Notes: generated by a model not told the origin, from the sequence alone. 21,450 bases of DNA from Stephanodiscus triporus (GCA_036939755.1 JALLAZ010000348.1:1-21450); one strand, 5' to 3'. Counted from the first letter of the stretch, positions 1-10,056 are shown. A program made the numbers and translations.

Positions 1-240
1 GGTCGATTGGTGGGTGTGGAGGTCGGTGGAGCTGAGGAAGAAAGTAGGGCAGGCAGCGCAGCAGCGGGACCAACTGATGGAAGAGAGAGTGTCCAGAGGG
101 AGGGAGGCAAGGAGGCTCTTGTGGAGGTTGTTGCCATGGGCCTGGGCAAGGGTGGTGCCGCGGATGTCATCAGAGAAGAGGGGCTCGCGGCCATTATGAC
201 AGGGGCAGGAGTTGACCAGCGTTCGGCAGTGCCGGCAAAA
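1..240 (-). CDS. Possible partial exon of an unknown Cys-rich protein, cut by the left edge
   Basis: One minus-strand frame is open from the left edge to an in-frame stop near 292-294. It reads like a protein: a C-x2-C-x6-C-x-C-H cluster at about 203-240, then a mixed-composition stretch, then a second cluster (CCAAC) near 50-65. There is no ATG in this frame, so it would be an internal or 3' exon with an acceptor somewhere near 240-275. A second minus frame has an ATG at 194, but its Ala/Pro/Ser-rich product looks like a shadow frame. A plus-strand frame is open too and is Gly/Glu/Arg-rich. I do not recognise a family. The Cys/His spacing could suggest metal binding, but that is inference only. 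Confidence 0.28.
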
Positions 241-532
241 AGAATGGAAGTTCCTAGTGTGACTACTAATACTATTAGGTACGTAGTAGAGTTACTCAAC
301 AACAGGAAACACATCTTGCCTTTCTCCTCTATCGTTCAAAAGTCATTTTTTAGAGAGGTTCTCTCTCTAGAGAATCGCGATTGCGATTGGTGATAATAAT
401 AATAAGTACCATATATTGAAAGGACCGATAGAGGACCGAACATGGTTGCTTGTTGACGCAAAAATAACAACCACATCATCATCAACAAACTACGCCGCCC
501 GTGTTCCACTCTCCACACCACGCGAACAAACT

Positions 533-1765
533 ATGATGTCATCCACGCCAAACCTCCCCTACTTCGGCGGTGCCGAGGGAGAGGCCTGTCGAGTTGCTGC
601 CATCGAGGCTTGGAGGGCTCAGAACAGCACACTCAAGGCCGAGCTCGAAGCCGTGATGGAGACTGACCTCTACCAAATCGCCAAGTCGTACTGCCAGCCC
701 CAAATTGATTTGTACAACGTGGCTTCGGGGGTGGTGTGTCTCTTGGAGAAAAGTACCGAGGGACAGTACAACTTGACATACGGCGAATTCTGGCTTAATG
801 GAAACATTTACTTCGACGGCGATTACGACTTGGCCACCATGTTCTCGCAGACTTCCAATTTCACTCAAGTGGGATCAATGTCGGCATGTCTCGCTGACTG
901 CTACACCGGCACTGGGTCGGGATGCATTGAATTGGAACCTTGGCTTACCAATTACGGCAAAGTCACGAGTGACCAGTATTGCCAGCAGCAGTGGGGTGGG
1001 ATCGATGCGGGGTACAACGTCATCAAACTCTGCGCGGCCAAGGCGATCGGTGCACCCGCGGATAGTACCATGCTCGATTACGTCAACATATTCCGATACC
1101 AGTTATCTACTCAACAAGACTGCTCCTACAAGAATTGCTTTCCTAATTTGGATGGTGCGATTTTGGCGACCATATTACCCACTGTTAGCAGTGGCTCCTT
1201 CGGTCAATGCGAAGACGAGGCGGACGTCGAGATCTGGACCAGTGGGGGCGCGGCCAATCGTCCGGCTAACTCGAATTATTGCTCGAGGGAGTATAACGGG
1301 GGGTGCTATCTTGATTCCGCTTGCATCGAAGCATGCTTCCAGGAGACCTACGGCTACTCCGCCAAGTGCTCCTCCTGCTTCGGGGCGATTCCTGCCTGCA
1401 GCGTCAGCAGCGGCTGTATGAATGCATGGTCAGTGCCGCTTTGATATATTTGTTCCCTTCGTGCGAATATGGCCGTTCAATTCCAACCCCACGCTAATCC
1501 CCGCTTGCGTTGTTTTTCTTACCTCGAACCGCTCAGCATGGTGGACGGTCTGGTAGAAGACTGCGCGGAATGCAACGATCCCTGCGTGGAGGAGTTTAAC
1601 AAATGTACCGGCCTGCCCAACGTTACGGCGGGGCCGGTGGTTGTTCCGACGGGGGGATCTCCCACTCCATCCCCCCCCCAAGCCACTGGAAGTTCTGCTC
1701 CAAAGGCAAGATTGATCACGGCCTTGACGACAGGGATATTGGTCACCTTAGTGTATTTGTCTTGA
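533..1765 (+). CDS. Cys-rich, probably cell-surface protein of unknown function (two exons)
   Basis: Exon 1 is 533-1428 and exon 2 is 1537-1765, with a 108-bp phase-2 intron (donor GTCAGT at 1429, acceptor CTCAG ending at 1536). Splicing completes a Cys codon and joins Cys-rich sequence on both sides, which supports the junction. The product is about 374 aa. Many paired Cys and four N-x-S/T sequons (NST, NLT, NFT, NVT) suggest an oxidising extracellular or luminal location. The C-terminus is a Pro/Ser/Gly/Thr linker followed by a hydrophobic tail (ALTTGILVTLVYLS), as in a GPI-anchor signal. The first in-frame ATGs are 533 and 536; the frame is open back to 416 but without an ATG. No signal peptide follows either ATG, so an upstream exon may be missing. 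I recognise no family. Confidence 0.68.
1429..1536 (+). other. Intron of the Cys-rich protein gene
   Basis: The intron runs from GTCAGT to CTCAG, 108 bp, phase 2. A T-rich run (TTGTTTTTCTT, about 1509-1519) precedes the acceptor. Reading on without splicing hits a TGA at 1442-1444. Splicing restores a long frame ending at 1765. Confidence 0.7.
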
Positions 1766-2097
1766 GTAGAGGGCGCAGTGGCTTTTATTTTTTTGTTGAT
1801 TTGGGTCCGGATATGTATTGCGTTACATACATTTACCTCAGGACCTCTGATTTTTTGTATGATGGCAAATATGATTCAATGGGGGGCTCAGCGGGCAGTG
1901 GCGGTTACCGCCAGTGGCGGATTCATGCATGACCTGATGTTCGATTTCAAGACGAGTGCCGCTGTCCTACGTTTTCGTTGCATGGCTGGCGTATTAGAAA
2001 ATTTGTTTTTCTCTCCATGTGTGATCGTCGAAGTAGATTGTTCTAACATTCATAAATGTACACAAAGAAATTAGGTTCAATCTTAAGTTGTCATTCA
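1766..2097. other. Gene-free stretch between convergent genes
   Basis: About 330 bp lie between the stop of the plus-strand Cys-rich gene (1765) and the last possible stop of the minus-strand gene (2098). It probably holds both 3' untranslated regions. I see no canonical AATAAA, no tRNA-like fold and no convincing frame. Local T-runs and a small GGCAGTGGCGG / GCCAGTGGCGG doublet (about 1893-1920) are the only structure noticed. Confidence 0.5.
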
Positions 2098-2832
2098 CTA
2101 GATAACACTAGGATTGTAGGTGTTGAGCGAAGGATGGATCCTATCGTACACACAAAAGTCATTGGGCTTGCTGTTCCAGTCTGTACGCTTGGGGAGTGGG
2201 AAGTCCGTCCTGCTGAGCAAGGAAGGCGGACTTTTGGGGTGGGCGTAAGCGGCGTCAAGGGCCGAGATGGGGTGAATATTATTGCTACTGAAAGCTCGGC
2301 AGATGTGGAAGGGTTGAGTGAGTTCGTTTAGCGAAGTCCCGAGGGACAATCTTCGTCGGCCTCGTCGGGATGCCACGGCACGAATACGTCCCCAACGGAC
2401 ACTAGGTGGAAGTGGCAGCAGCGGTAGTCCGCCGTCAACGATTTCAATGCCATCATACAAATAATCGGCATCGCCACACCGCTGTGGCCGGCAATGACAC
2501 TTCATTATATTACAACAAAAGAAATTAGGTAAATTAATCACCACCTATACCTTTTTCATCATACTGGAGTCTTTGTAGACCAAACAGCGGCATTCTCTCC
2601 CCCTTGCGTCCCTCGCCTGCCACACCCTGTCCCCTCCCTCGCAGAACGGCGCGACCCTGAATACCAAACCATCCGATTTGGCATAGGCCGCAAGCTCCGC
2701 GGCCTTGTCGTATGGCATCGACAACACTGCAATTGTTTTTAGCGTAGGTGGCGTCAAAGAGGAGGGGACGGCGGTGATGGACTGGAAGAATGCCGAGGAA
2801 AGCGGGAGGAGCAGTGCGACGGACAATGCCAT
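2098..2832 (-). CDS. Unknown protein with a diatom-type plastid-targeting leader (two exons)
   Basis: Exon 1 is 2832-2551 and exon 2 starts at 2481, with a 69-bp phase-0 intron (donor AAG/GTATAG, acceptor CCACAG). I chose the ATG at 2832 because it begins a clean signal peptide, MALSVALLLPLSSA, followed at once by FFQSITAVPSS. A signal peptide ending in A-F plus a hydroxylated, acid-poor stretch is the known diatom plastid bipartite presequence (ASAF motif). An upstream in-frame ATG at 2886 adds only a Cys/Arg-rich low-complexity run. The mature part is not recognised. The 3' end is uncertain: the spliced frame stays open to 2098 (221 aa), but its last ~100 residues look non-natural. A frame offset by one gives a more convincing acidic ending (SVGDVFVPWHPDEADEDC) and stops at 2328. 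Confidence 0.5.
2482..2550 (-). other. Probable intron of the plastid-leader gene
   Basis: On the minus strand it runs from GTATAG (starting 2550) to CCACAG (ending 2482), 69 bp, phase 0. Without splicing, the first exon stops two codons in (GTA TAG). The alternative C-terminal frame of this gene would need a different donor or acceptor, so these borders are less secure than those of other introns here. Confidence 0.45.
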
Positions 2833-2886
2833 ACGACGACGACAACGACAGCAACAACGACAACGCGGCCACAGCCTCGTCATCAT

Positions 2887-3470
2887 TGTCGATCACGACC
2901 TGCTGCCTCCCCATGCCCACATCCTCCACAGTCGCCGCGCCAACGTCGTCAAATCCCTCCCCCCCGCGCGGTGCAAATTTTCAATGAGAGGTGCATCAGC
3001 GCACGTCGGTGTCGGTGTCGGCGGCGTCGGCGTTGGTTGCAACGACGCAACAACGACCGTGACCGCTGCCCGCGACGTCGCGCGACGGGCGCGGCGGACG
3101 AAACAACGGACGGGGAGTCGATCCGGCGACGGCGGGACGGCGAACGTCGATCCCCGGATTGTCGCGACGATGACCGTTGTTGTCGTCCTCCTTGTCCTTC
3201 TTGTTGCCTTCGTCTCGATCGTTGTTGTCCTGCCCGCCGAGGGCCATGTTGGTTGATGACGACGACTTCTTTCCCGTCGAGACCACTCCTGCAACAATGT
3301 GAACGAGTCGCTCCGTTCCACTTGCTGGTTGCCTAAATTCCTGGCAATCAGGGCGTTTGGTCCCCTTTTTTTGATGAGAGCGGTATGTGTGGTGTGGTGG
3401 CGTTGAATCGCCCAAATTTTGGGTGGTAACGCCAGCTTGTGCGTGACTGAAGGGCTCTGAAGAGCGCATC
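2887..3470. other. Low-complexity region without a confident gene
   Basis: This region is dominated by degenerate CGT/GTT/GAC trinucleotide runs (especially 2825-2880 and 3000-3240). These keep frames open on both strands and give compositionally biased translations: Arg-, Val/Gly-, or Asp/Asn-rich. The plus frame ending at 3256 has a Val/Leu-rich hydrophobic stretch, but it is encoded by GTT/GTC repeats. The minus frame ending at 2996 has no ATG near its 5' end. I would not call either a gene from sequence alone. Confidence 0.5.
3399..3433. repeat. Imperfect foldback (nested inverted repeats)
   Basis: GGCGTT (3399-3404) pairs with AACGCC (3428-3433). Inside it, CCCAAA (3411-3416) pairs with TTTGGG (3418-3423) around a single T. 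The two paired layers are separated by short unpaired stretches. Confidence 0.6.
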
Positions 3471-3533
3471 AAATTGCCCTCCCCGTTACCATATGGGGAC
3501 TCCCCGTATGGAAACGGAGTTGCATCCAATTTG
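3470..3533. repeat. Long imperfect palindrome
   Basis: Arms 3483-3499 and 3501-3517 are complementary at 15 of 17 positions around a single C at 3500 (core CCATATGGGGA / TCCCCGTATGG). Further out, CAAATTG (3470-3476) pairs with CAATTTG (3527-3533) after an asymmetric internal loop. It lies about 300-370 bp upstream of the coiled-coil gene. It could be a cruciform-forming regulatory site or a decayed MITE; the sequence does not decide between these. Confidence 0.7.
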
Positions 3534-3839
3534 GGGACCTACACATAATAGAGAGATGATACACAAAAGATAACAAAACTCTGGCGTGAAGTCATGTTCC
3601 TTCTACCTTTCCTGGAAAAGAAATTGAAAATGAGACTACGCAAAACTGTACTAATTCCTAATTGAAATTTATTCATTCCTTCCCATAATATAACTATAAT
3701 AGCTCAATATTTTCGCCGAAATGCGGTGGTTGTCATCAACTGAAGTATCGATAGCGTAGAGAGTAGAGTACCATACCGCGCAGCCGCCATGTTCACTCAA
3801 CATCCGAAGGGAACATAGCGATGACCAGATAAATCCAAC
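3534..3839 (+). promoter_or_regulatory. AT-rich upstream region of the coiled-coil gene
   Basis: About 300 bp of AT-rich DNA precede the ATG at 3840, in contrast to the GC-rich repeats on the left. TATA-like words occur (ATAATATAACTATAATAG near 3686-3703). Transcription start and core promoter cannot be fixed from sequence. No other gene seen. Confidence 0.35.
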
Positions 3840-6800
3840 ATGACCCGTAGCCGTAATCGCTCCGACGAGCTAATGAAATTCCCCACCAATGCCGTCTACG
3901 GTCCTGGTTGCACTCCCGACACCCTCTCGGGTTGGGACGGTCGTGACATCTACGAAGATGTGGTGCAAATCGCCACTCGGGATGACGAGGATGGCAATGT
4001 CTGTTCCATAGAGGTGATGCACAGCATGAACTTGGCCTTATCTTCAAAGAATACGTTGAGCATTTTTTCCGGTTTGTCTTCAGGCGATGAGAGTCAGGAG
4101 GAGATGGCATCGCCTCGTATCGACCACTCACCAATACCGTCTGAGGCCAACTCTCTGGCGTCGCCCAACTCACTGATGATGGACCTGTCCGACCTCGAAC
4201 ACTCGCTGAACGACGAGGTATTCACCGTCAAGAATTGGCTACTGAGAGCCAAGTCCGAACGCGACAAGTTACGCCGCGACAAGACGTCTCTGATGCAACA
4301 GCTAGCTGCTGAAAAACAAATGCGTGATAGCGAGGTGTCACGCCTCCAAGCGGAGGTCTCTGTGGCAAAGGCCAAGGGTGACCATGATCGTGATCACTTG
4401 TGGGGGGAAATACGGTGTCTTAGGGACCTGATACGGGACAACGATATAATCAAAGAGAAGGATGCCGCCAAGGCGAAGACGGATGCGGCGAATCTCCAAA
4501 AACAAGTAGACAGTGCCAAGGCAGAGATGAAATCCCTCGAGGAAGCGTTGGTGAAGGAAAAGAGCTTGAGCACGATACGTGAGATGAACAAACTAGAGGA
4601 TGTTCGGAAGACTCATTTCGAGCAGATGAGCAAGGCAATTGCGGAACTTGAGACCAAATTTGCGAATGACTTAGAGGAGATGTCGGAACGGAAGAAAGCT
4701 ATGTTGGAGGAGGAAATAAAGGCGCATGCCGACACTGCAAATAAGCTGCAGATTGCCTGTAGCGAGAAGGACCATGTTTCTAAAGAGTTGATTGCTACGA
4801 TTCGAGAGTTGGATGATTTGAGGGCAGAGAATAAGAAATATGCTACATTGATTGATGAGACGAATAATGTAGCCAAAGAAGAAAAAGAGTCTCTCCGGGC
4901 AGAGCTAGATCTGTCAAGGCAAGCTTATGATTCAGCCATTGCAGAGGTCCAAACTGTCAACAGTGAGAAGGAGTACTTGTCGTCACAGCTTCAAGTCAAA
5001 AATACTGAATTGACAAGTCTGCAGAAGCAGCTAAAGGAAGCCAAGTCCGACCAAATTCATGACCTCGATCATATCAAGGATCAAGTTAAGAAACTGAGCG
5101 AGCTGGTTGAGATAATGTCAAATGATCGGGATAAGGCACGTGCCGATCTCAAGGACTCCCAGGCCCACGTCCAACTTTTGACAAATGCCAATCTCGAAGC
5201 AAAGGAAGAGCTACACAAGCTCAAGGAGGAGACAGAGAAGAATCGTCTAGAGTTGAAAGCATTAAACGAGGCACGGAAGTGTAATGAATTGTATGAGGAG
5301 GAAACTAAGGCTGAAATCAAGAGGCTGAAAAAGTTGCTAGATGAGTCAACCGGTGATATCTTGAGATCAATCCAGAGCAACGATAGTAGCCAGGCAAGTG
5401 CTGAGGCTAGTAGAATGGCCAATGGCAGTAGACAGGATGATGGTAGTAACGATATCCTGAACAGCAAGATATTGGCACTACCTAGCTTAGCAGATGAGGT
5501 AGGGACTGAAATCAGTGTCTTGGACGAAGCCAAGACCCCAGGTCGGGATAAATCAGTCGATGACAAATGTGACAGTCTCCGGGATGACATCGCCCAATCC
5601 AGATATGAGCGTGACGCATTACGCAGGATGGCTGATACATTGTTGCCACTTGCCGACGGTAATGACATGATGCAGTTGGAGAGTATGAAGAAAGAAGTTT
5701 CAGATCTCAAGACCAAATTATCAAGGGCAGAAGAGGCATATATCAAGGTTAAGGTTGAAAAGACAGAAATGTTGGCATCCGTTACACACGAGAGAGATAC
5801 ACTTGCATCTCAAGTTAAGGAAATGAATGCTAGATTGTTGACTAATGAACCTGGTAACATATTGGACACTGCAAGGAAGGAGAAGGAGGAAAGTGGTCTT
5901 AATGATGGTACTACCTACACAGCCGCTGAGGTTGAAGACAACGCAGAACAACCTGAAATCTTATTGTCCCTAAAGAACGAATTAGCGACCCAAGTTCAGC
6001 AGAACAACATGGTCAACGAAGAGTTGTGGCAATTGCAATACAAGTTGGATGCACAAGTCAAGGAGAATGAGAAGTTATCTACCGAGTTGGCTGTATTGAG
6101 GGAGACCGTTGACTCGTTGCAATTGCCTGACAAACAAGTTGCAGAGGGAAATGACCAGCAGTTGTCAGAGATTGCAAAAGATTCTTCAGCTGATCTTGAG
6201 ACCGACTCAGAGGATCGGATTGGCAAACTTCAATCACTTTTGGATCTACAAGTGAAAGAAAATGAAAAGCTGAGTTCCGAGCTGACTGCACTTAGGGCGA
6301 TCACCACTGACAATGAAGCTGATGTGGCCTTTCAGATGAGCAAAGATATCGAAGAAATAAAACAAGACCATCGCATTGAAATCAAATTATTGAAGCAGGA
6401 ACATGCAGCAATCAAGACGAAGGCTAAGCTGCTTGCAAAAGAAAAAGATGAAATAGCTAATGCTTATGAGATGGAAAAGATTTCTAACACTGAATTGGAA
6501 TCTTCATTGGAGGATATTGTGAATTTATTTCAGTCAGAAAGGCTGATGCATGACATAAAGGCAAAGGAACATAAAATCATCAAGAAGAGGTTTAGCAGTC
6601 TGAGAAAGAAGCGCGTTCCAGTGGATGCTGCATACAAGGCATGCCGTTCAATGCTCGATCGGCTGGAGGAATCTATGAATGACAAGGCAATGTCAAGTGA
6701 CAACGCACTAAAGCCACGAAGTGAAAGCGGGCTAGACACAAACAATATGATCAACCTACTCGATACCCTAACGCGTGCATTTGACGGACCAGATGGGTCA

Positions 6801-9375
6801 GAATTTTCTTTAGCATCTTTCTTCGAAAACTTCTCTTCTGATACAACTCAGGCAGAGGAACTGGCCTTCAAAGGAATGTGTCTCGCAAATAAAGTCAATG
6901 AGATGAATCTGAAAGTTAAGATGGATCAAATTGCAATGCTGCCAGCAGAGCAATTACAAAATTCTTGCACGCAGCCTTGTGTTGTATCTGCTGGAGACGC
7001 GTGCGCAAAAACCACTCTCGCAATTGAGCACTACGAGGACATGGATTGTTTGCGCACTGCTTATAACTCTCTGCAAGAAAAATCAAAGCATCTCACGAAG
7101 GAGCTTGAGGACAGCACCAAGGCTTTCGAAGATACCATCACATCCTATGAGGCTGTCATTGCCAAGGTAAAGAGTTTACTGTCCGAGAAGAAACAAGAAA
7201 ATGATACCCTAAAGAGTGAATTAGAACAGGCTCGACGCAACCTTGAAAATCTAGCGGCTAATATGGAGAATGGTACGATTGAGGATGGCAAAACTATTGC
7301 ATCTTTGAAGAAAATCCACGCCGAAACACTAAATGCACACGAGGAGGAACTAAATGCCTACCGTGAGGCTGTAGATGTGCTTAAAAGAAGGCTGGAAGAG
7401 GAGGAAGCTGTCAAGGCCAACCTTAACATGGAAATAGATCGACTCAAGACTGACTTTACTGTTGTCGTATCCCAATTTGAGCAGGAATTGATGCTCTCGT
7501 GTGAGGCTAGTGAGAAGACTCTTCAGAAGAAGCGGGAAGAACTAGACGATGCCCAAGCAGCTCTTTCTGCTAAGGAGAAAGAATGCAATCAATTGACTGC
7601 AGAACTAGAAGCAGTGGGTGGCACGTTTGCGCAGCAAATCTCTGAGTATGAGAAGACTGTGCATTCTCTGCATGACAAGTTGGGCAGAAAGGAGAAAGAA
7701 TGCAATAAATTGACTGCAGAACTAGAAGCAGTGGGTGGCAAGTTTGCGCAGCAAATCTCTGATTATGAGAATACTGTGCATTCTCTGCATGACAAATTGG
7801 GCCAAGCTGAGTCAGATCGTCAACAACTGGAGAGTGCCTTTGATCAATGGAAGGATTCGAAGGAGGTGGAGGTAAAGAACTTACAAAACAAGCTTGATGG
7901 CGTCATAGTCTCAAATAAAGAGAGTATGCAGTTGTATGTGCAGATGCGCGCTGATTGCACGAGCCTCAAAGAAGAAAAAGAAATGGCTCTTGAGAAGAAT
8001 GTTGAGCTCGCTGCTAATATTGCAACACTAACAGCAGAGAACGGATCGCTATTGGTCCAAATCGAGGATCAGACCAAGGCTGCCAGGAAGGCTGATGATC
8101 TAGAGAACCTTATTAAAAGCCTGCGCGAAGAAGTCAGGTTGGCCGAGGAGGCTAAGCAAAAGGCATCCAATGCTGCTGATGAAACACAACATGAGCTTAT
8201 GAAGGCTAACAAAAGGCATGATGACATGGTAGTCTACACACAGAAGCTAAAGGCAGAGCACGAAGAGCGAGAGTTATCTCTTAAGAGTAATATGGACACG
8301 CAAATGTTGAGCATGAATGAAGTGATGCAGTCGCTCCAGAGACAGTTGAAGTCAATTGAATTGGAAAAAGAAGAAAACACGACGATGTACAAAAATGATA
8401 TTTCATTGCAGCAGGAGGTGAGTTTGTTTCTTCTATGCGCGTCGCGGAGCCCAATATCTTACTTAACATACATTGCTATTACTTGAATTGTAGGAGATCC
8501 AGAAGCTGCAAACCAGTCATTTAGACGCTCTAAAACAAGTAGACACGTTGTCAGATATAGTTTCCACCTTGAAGGCGACCCTGGCAAGTGAACAGGAGAA
8601 TGCGCAAATTCTACTCTCTCAATTCAAAACAAGCGAAATTGATAGAAAGTCACACATTAAGCAAAAAGAAGAATTGGAAGTTGAACTCGCATCTAGGCTA
8701 AAATCAGAGAGCGCCTTGTCAGAGAGAATTCGCAATCTGGAAGGGGTGGAAACGGAGCTTGCATCTCGTATTGCATCCGAGAACTCCAAGGCCAAGCAAA
8801 TTCACCACCTCGAGGTGGAGCTGCAGTCTATTCAGGCGAGAATAAAAGAGAAGGAAGAAGAATTGGACAACCTCAGTGGTCGCCTGATGGAAAACGCAAA
8901 CATGCACAACGCCGAGCTTGACAAATTGAAATCCAAGATGGATGAGGACAACAGAAAACATACAGCAATGCAAGAGCGTATCAGGTCCTTGGAATCCCAT
9001 ATAGCGAGTCTACAGCAAGAGTTCAAGCTTACTCTCAACGAAAAGGAGGAAGAGGCTTCTAAGTTGAGAGTGATCCTCCAGGAGGCTAAGGGAAAACTGA
9101 AACAATTGCACGATCAGAACAAGGAGCTAAAGGACGGAAACAACGAGACACTGCAGAGCCTGCAACAGATGCTCAATGATGCCGTTCGAAGCCGCACCAA
9201 CACCGATGCTTCGCTTCAGGAAAGTCTGCAACTGCTAGAACAGCAAAAGCGCATCGACATCAAAAGGAAGGGAGAGATATCTAAGTTGGAACAAACGGTG
9301 GAAATACTAAAATCCAAGGAGCGGTATCTGGAAAGCTACGTTAGTTCGCTGAAGAAGCAAACGAGACGAGGCTGA
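3840..9375 (+). CDS. Giant coiled-coil protein, 1819 aa (two exons)
   Basis: Exon 1 is 3840-8417 and exon 2 is 8494-9375. The 76-bp phase-0 intron has donor GAG/GTGAGT and acceptor TTGTAG, and heptad-rich sequence continues across it. The ATG at 3840 opens the frame. Residues 1 to ~110 are non-coiled and Ser/Asp-rich. From ~115 onward the protein is almost entirely Lys/Glu/Leu heptads. A ~150-residue less helical segment (about 914-1068, nt 6580-7045) divides it into two rods. A 39-aa unit is duplicated in tandem at 1245-1322, and a QVKENEKLS motif recurs 65 aa apart (about 738 and 803). There is no Walker A motif, kinase, motor or membrane segment, so an SMC, kinesin or myosin identity is not supported. 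It is probably structural or tethering (cytoskeletal, centrosomal or Golgi-type), but coiled-coil similarity does not assign function. Confidence 0.85.
7572..7805 (+). repeat. Tandem 117-bp (39-aa) duplication in the coiled-coil gene
   Basis: Copies 7572-7688 and 7689-7805 match at 110 of 117 positions. Each begins KEKECN and ends HSLHDKLG plus one residue. Most of the differences change an amino acid. Thirty-nine is not a multiple of seven, so the duplication shifts the heptad register unless a skip residue absorbs it. Confidence 0.9.
8418..8493 (+). other. Intron of the coiled-coil gene
   Basis: It runs from GTGAGT (8418) to TTGTAG (ending 8493), 76 bp, phase 0. Unspliced reading leaves coiled-coil sequence and stops at 8486. 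Splicing rejoins a Glu/Lys/Leu heptad frame on both sides. Confidence 0.85.
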
Positions 9376-9401
9376 TAATAATGTGCAACTGTATTATATA
9401 G

Positions 9402-9407
9402 AATAAA
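9402..9407 (+). terminator. Polyadenylation signal of the coiled-coil gene
   Basis: A canonical AATAAA lies 27 bp after the TGA at 9373-9375, followed by a GT/T-rich stretch (GTCTTTAGTG). This is consistent with the end of the transcript. Confidence 0.55.
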
Positions 9408-9449
9408 ATCGTCTTTAGTGCATAAATATATGATTGCCAATTAACTTCG

Positions 9450-9457
9450 TGACGTCA
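9450..9457. promoter_or_regulatory. Perfect CRE-type palindrome TGACGTCA
   Basis: The 8-bp palindrome TGACGTCA is the classical CREB/ATF-type bZIP site. TGACGT elements are known CO2/cAMP-responsive sites in Phaeodactylum promoters. Here it lies just after the coiled-coil gene and about 600 bp upstream of the next ATG. A chance match is possible, so a regulatory role is inference. Confidence 0.3.
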
Positions 9458-10056
9458 GATGAAGAGGACGCGACAGCATCTCAACTGCGCGCGGCCTCCG
9501 TCCACCCCCCCCCTTCGCTGCACTCGAAGAAATCGCACCGCTCGCCATCCGTTCACACGCGGGGCACCAAGTCGAATTTTCCGCCCTGGCGTCGTCGTTT
9601 CGCGTTCCCCGCCGTCGAACCCCCCCGACGCGACGAAATGGGGCGGCGTCGGGAGCCGTATTGATGACGAATGACTTGGCTTGCCGTATCTTTTCGAAGT
9701 CGTCCCGGCCGCGCTCTCGTGTGTTTTTTTTTAATCTGTCGATCGGGGCGGCGTCGGGGTATTGGCGGCGGAGGAGGGCCATCATCGATCCGACCCGGAG
9801 GCAATAATATTTTATTTTTTGCGCTCGGGGGATATTTATTTATCGCGGCCGCGTCGCCGCATGAGCCTTCGCCCGAGGGACGATGCCCCCATCGTCGTCC
9901 GTGGCGACGTCGAGGTCATCTCTTCTTTCCGCTGTTCCTGAACCGTCGTTGGCTTTTCGCGTGTCTCCATGTTCACCTGAAATCGCTGTTGGTGTTGGTT
10001 TACTCTATTCTATTTTTTTACTACCTAGTGTCCTAAGTAAAATAGGAGTAGTTGTC
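9458..10056. other. GC-rich intergenic or leader region
   Basis: Several frames are open on both strands because of GC-rich, CG-dinucleotide-rich composition with C-runs (for example CCCCCCCCC near 9506). Their translations are Arg/Pro/Ser-rich, without domains. From about 9800 the DNA becomes mixed, with AT-rich patches (ATATTTATTTATCG near 9831-9844) that could belong to a promoter or leader. An ATG at 9861 opens a short uORF-like frame, and an ATG at 9883 is in frame with the downstream gene. Confidence 0.4.

Noticed and set aside
416..532. N-terminal extension of the Cys-rich protein to 416
   Set aside because: The codon at 416 is TTG. The stretch looks like untranslated leader (Thr/Ser-rich ACA/TCA runs) and adds no signal peptide.
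2705..3256. Plus-strand frame with a Val/Leu hydrophobic C-terminus
   Set aside because: The hydrophobic stretch comes from GTT/GTC trinucleotide runs, and the frame overlaps the better-supported minus-strand plastid-leader exon.
2996..3529. Minus-strand Asp/Asn/Lys-rich frame
   Set aside because: There is no ATG near its 5' end, the composition is biased, it shares the low-complexity tract with open frames on both strands, and the palindrome lies inside it.
5081..5746. Minus-strand frame of 221 codons
   Set aside because: It is antisense to the coiled-coil gene. Its Ser/Leu-rich translation is the expected shadow of Lys/Glu/Asp-rich coding.
3840..9375. SMC, kinesin or myosin identity for the long coiled coil
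   Set aside because: There is no Walker A/B or ABC signature at either end and no motor domain. Long-coil similarity alone is compositional.
9441..9785. Minus-strand Arg-rich frame after the coiled-coil gene
   Set aside because: The GC-rich DNA keeps several frames open. There is no domain and no sign of splicing or signal sequence.
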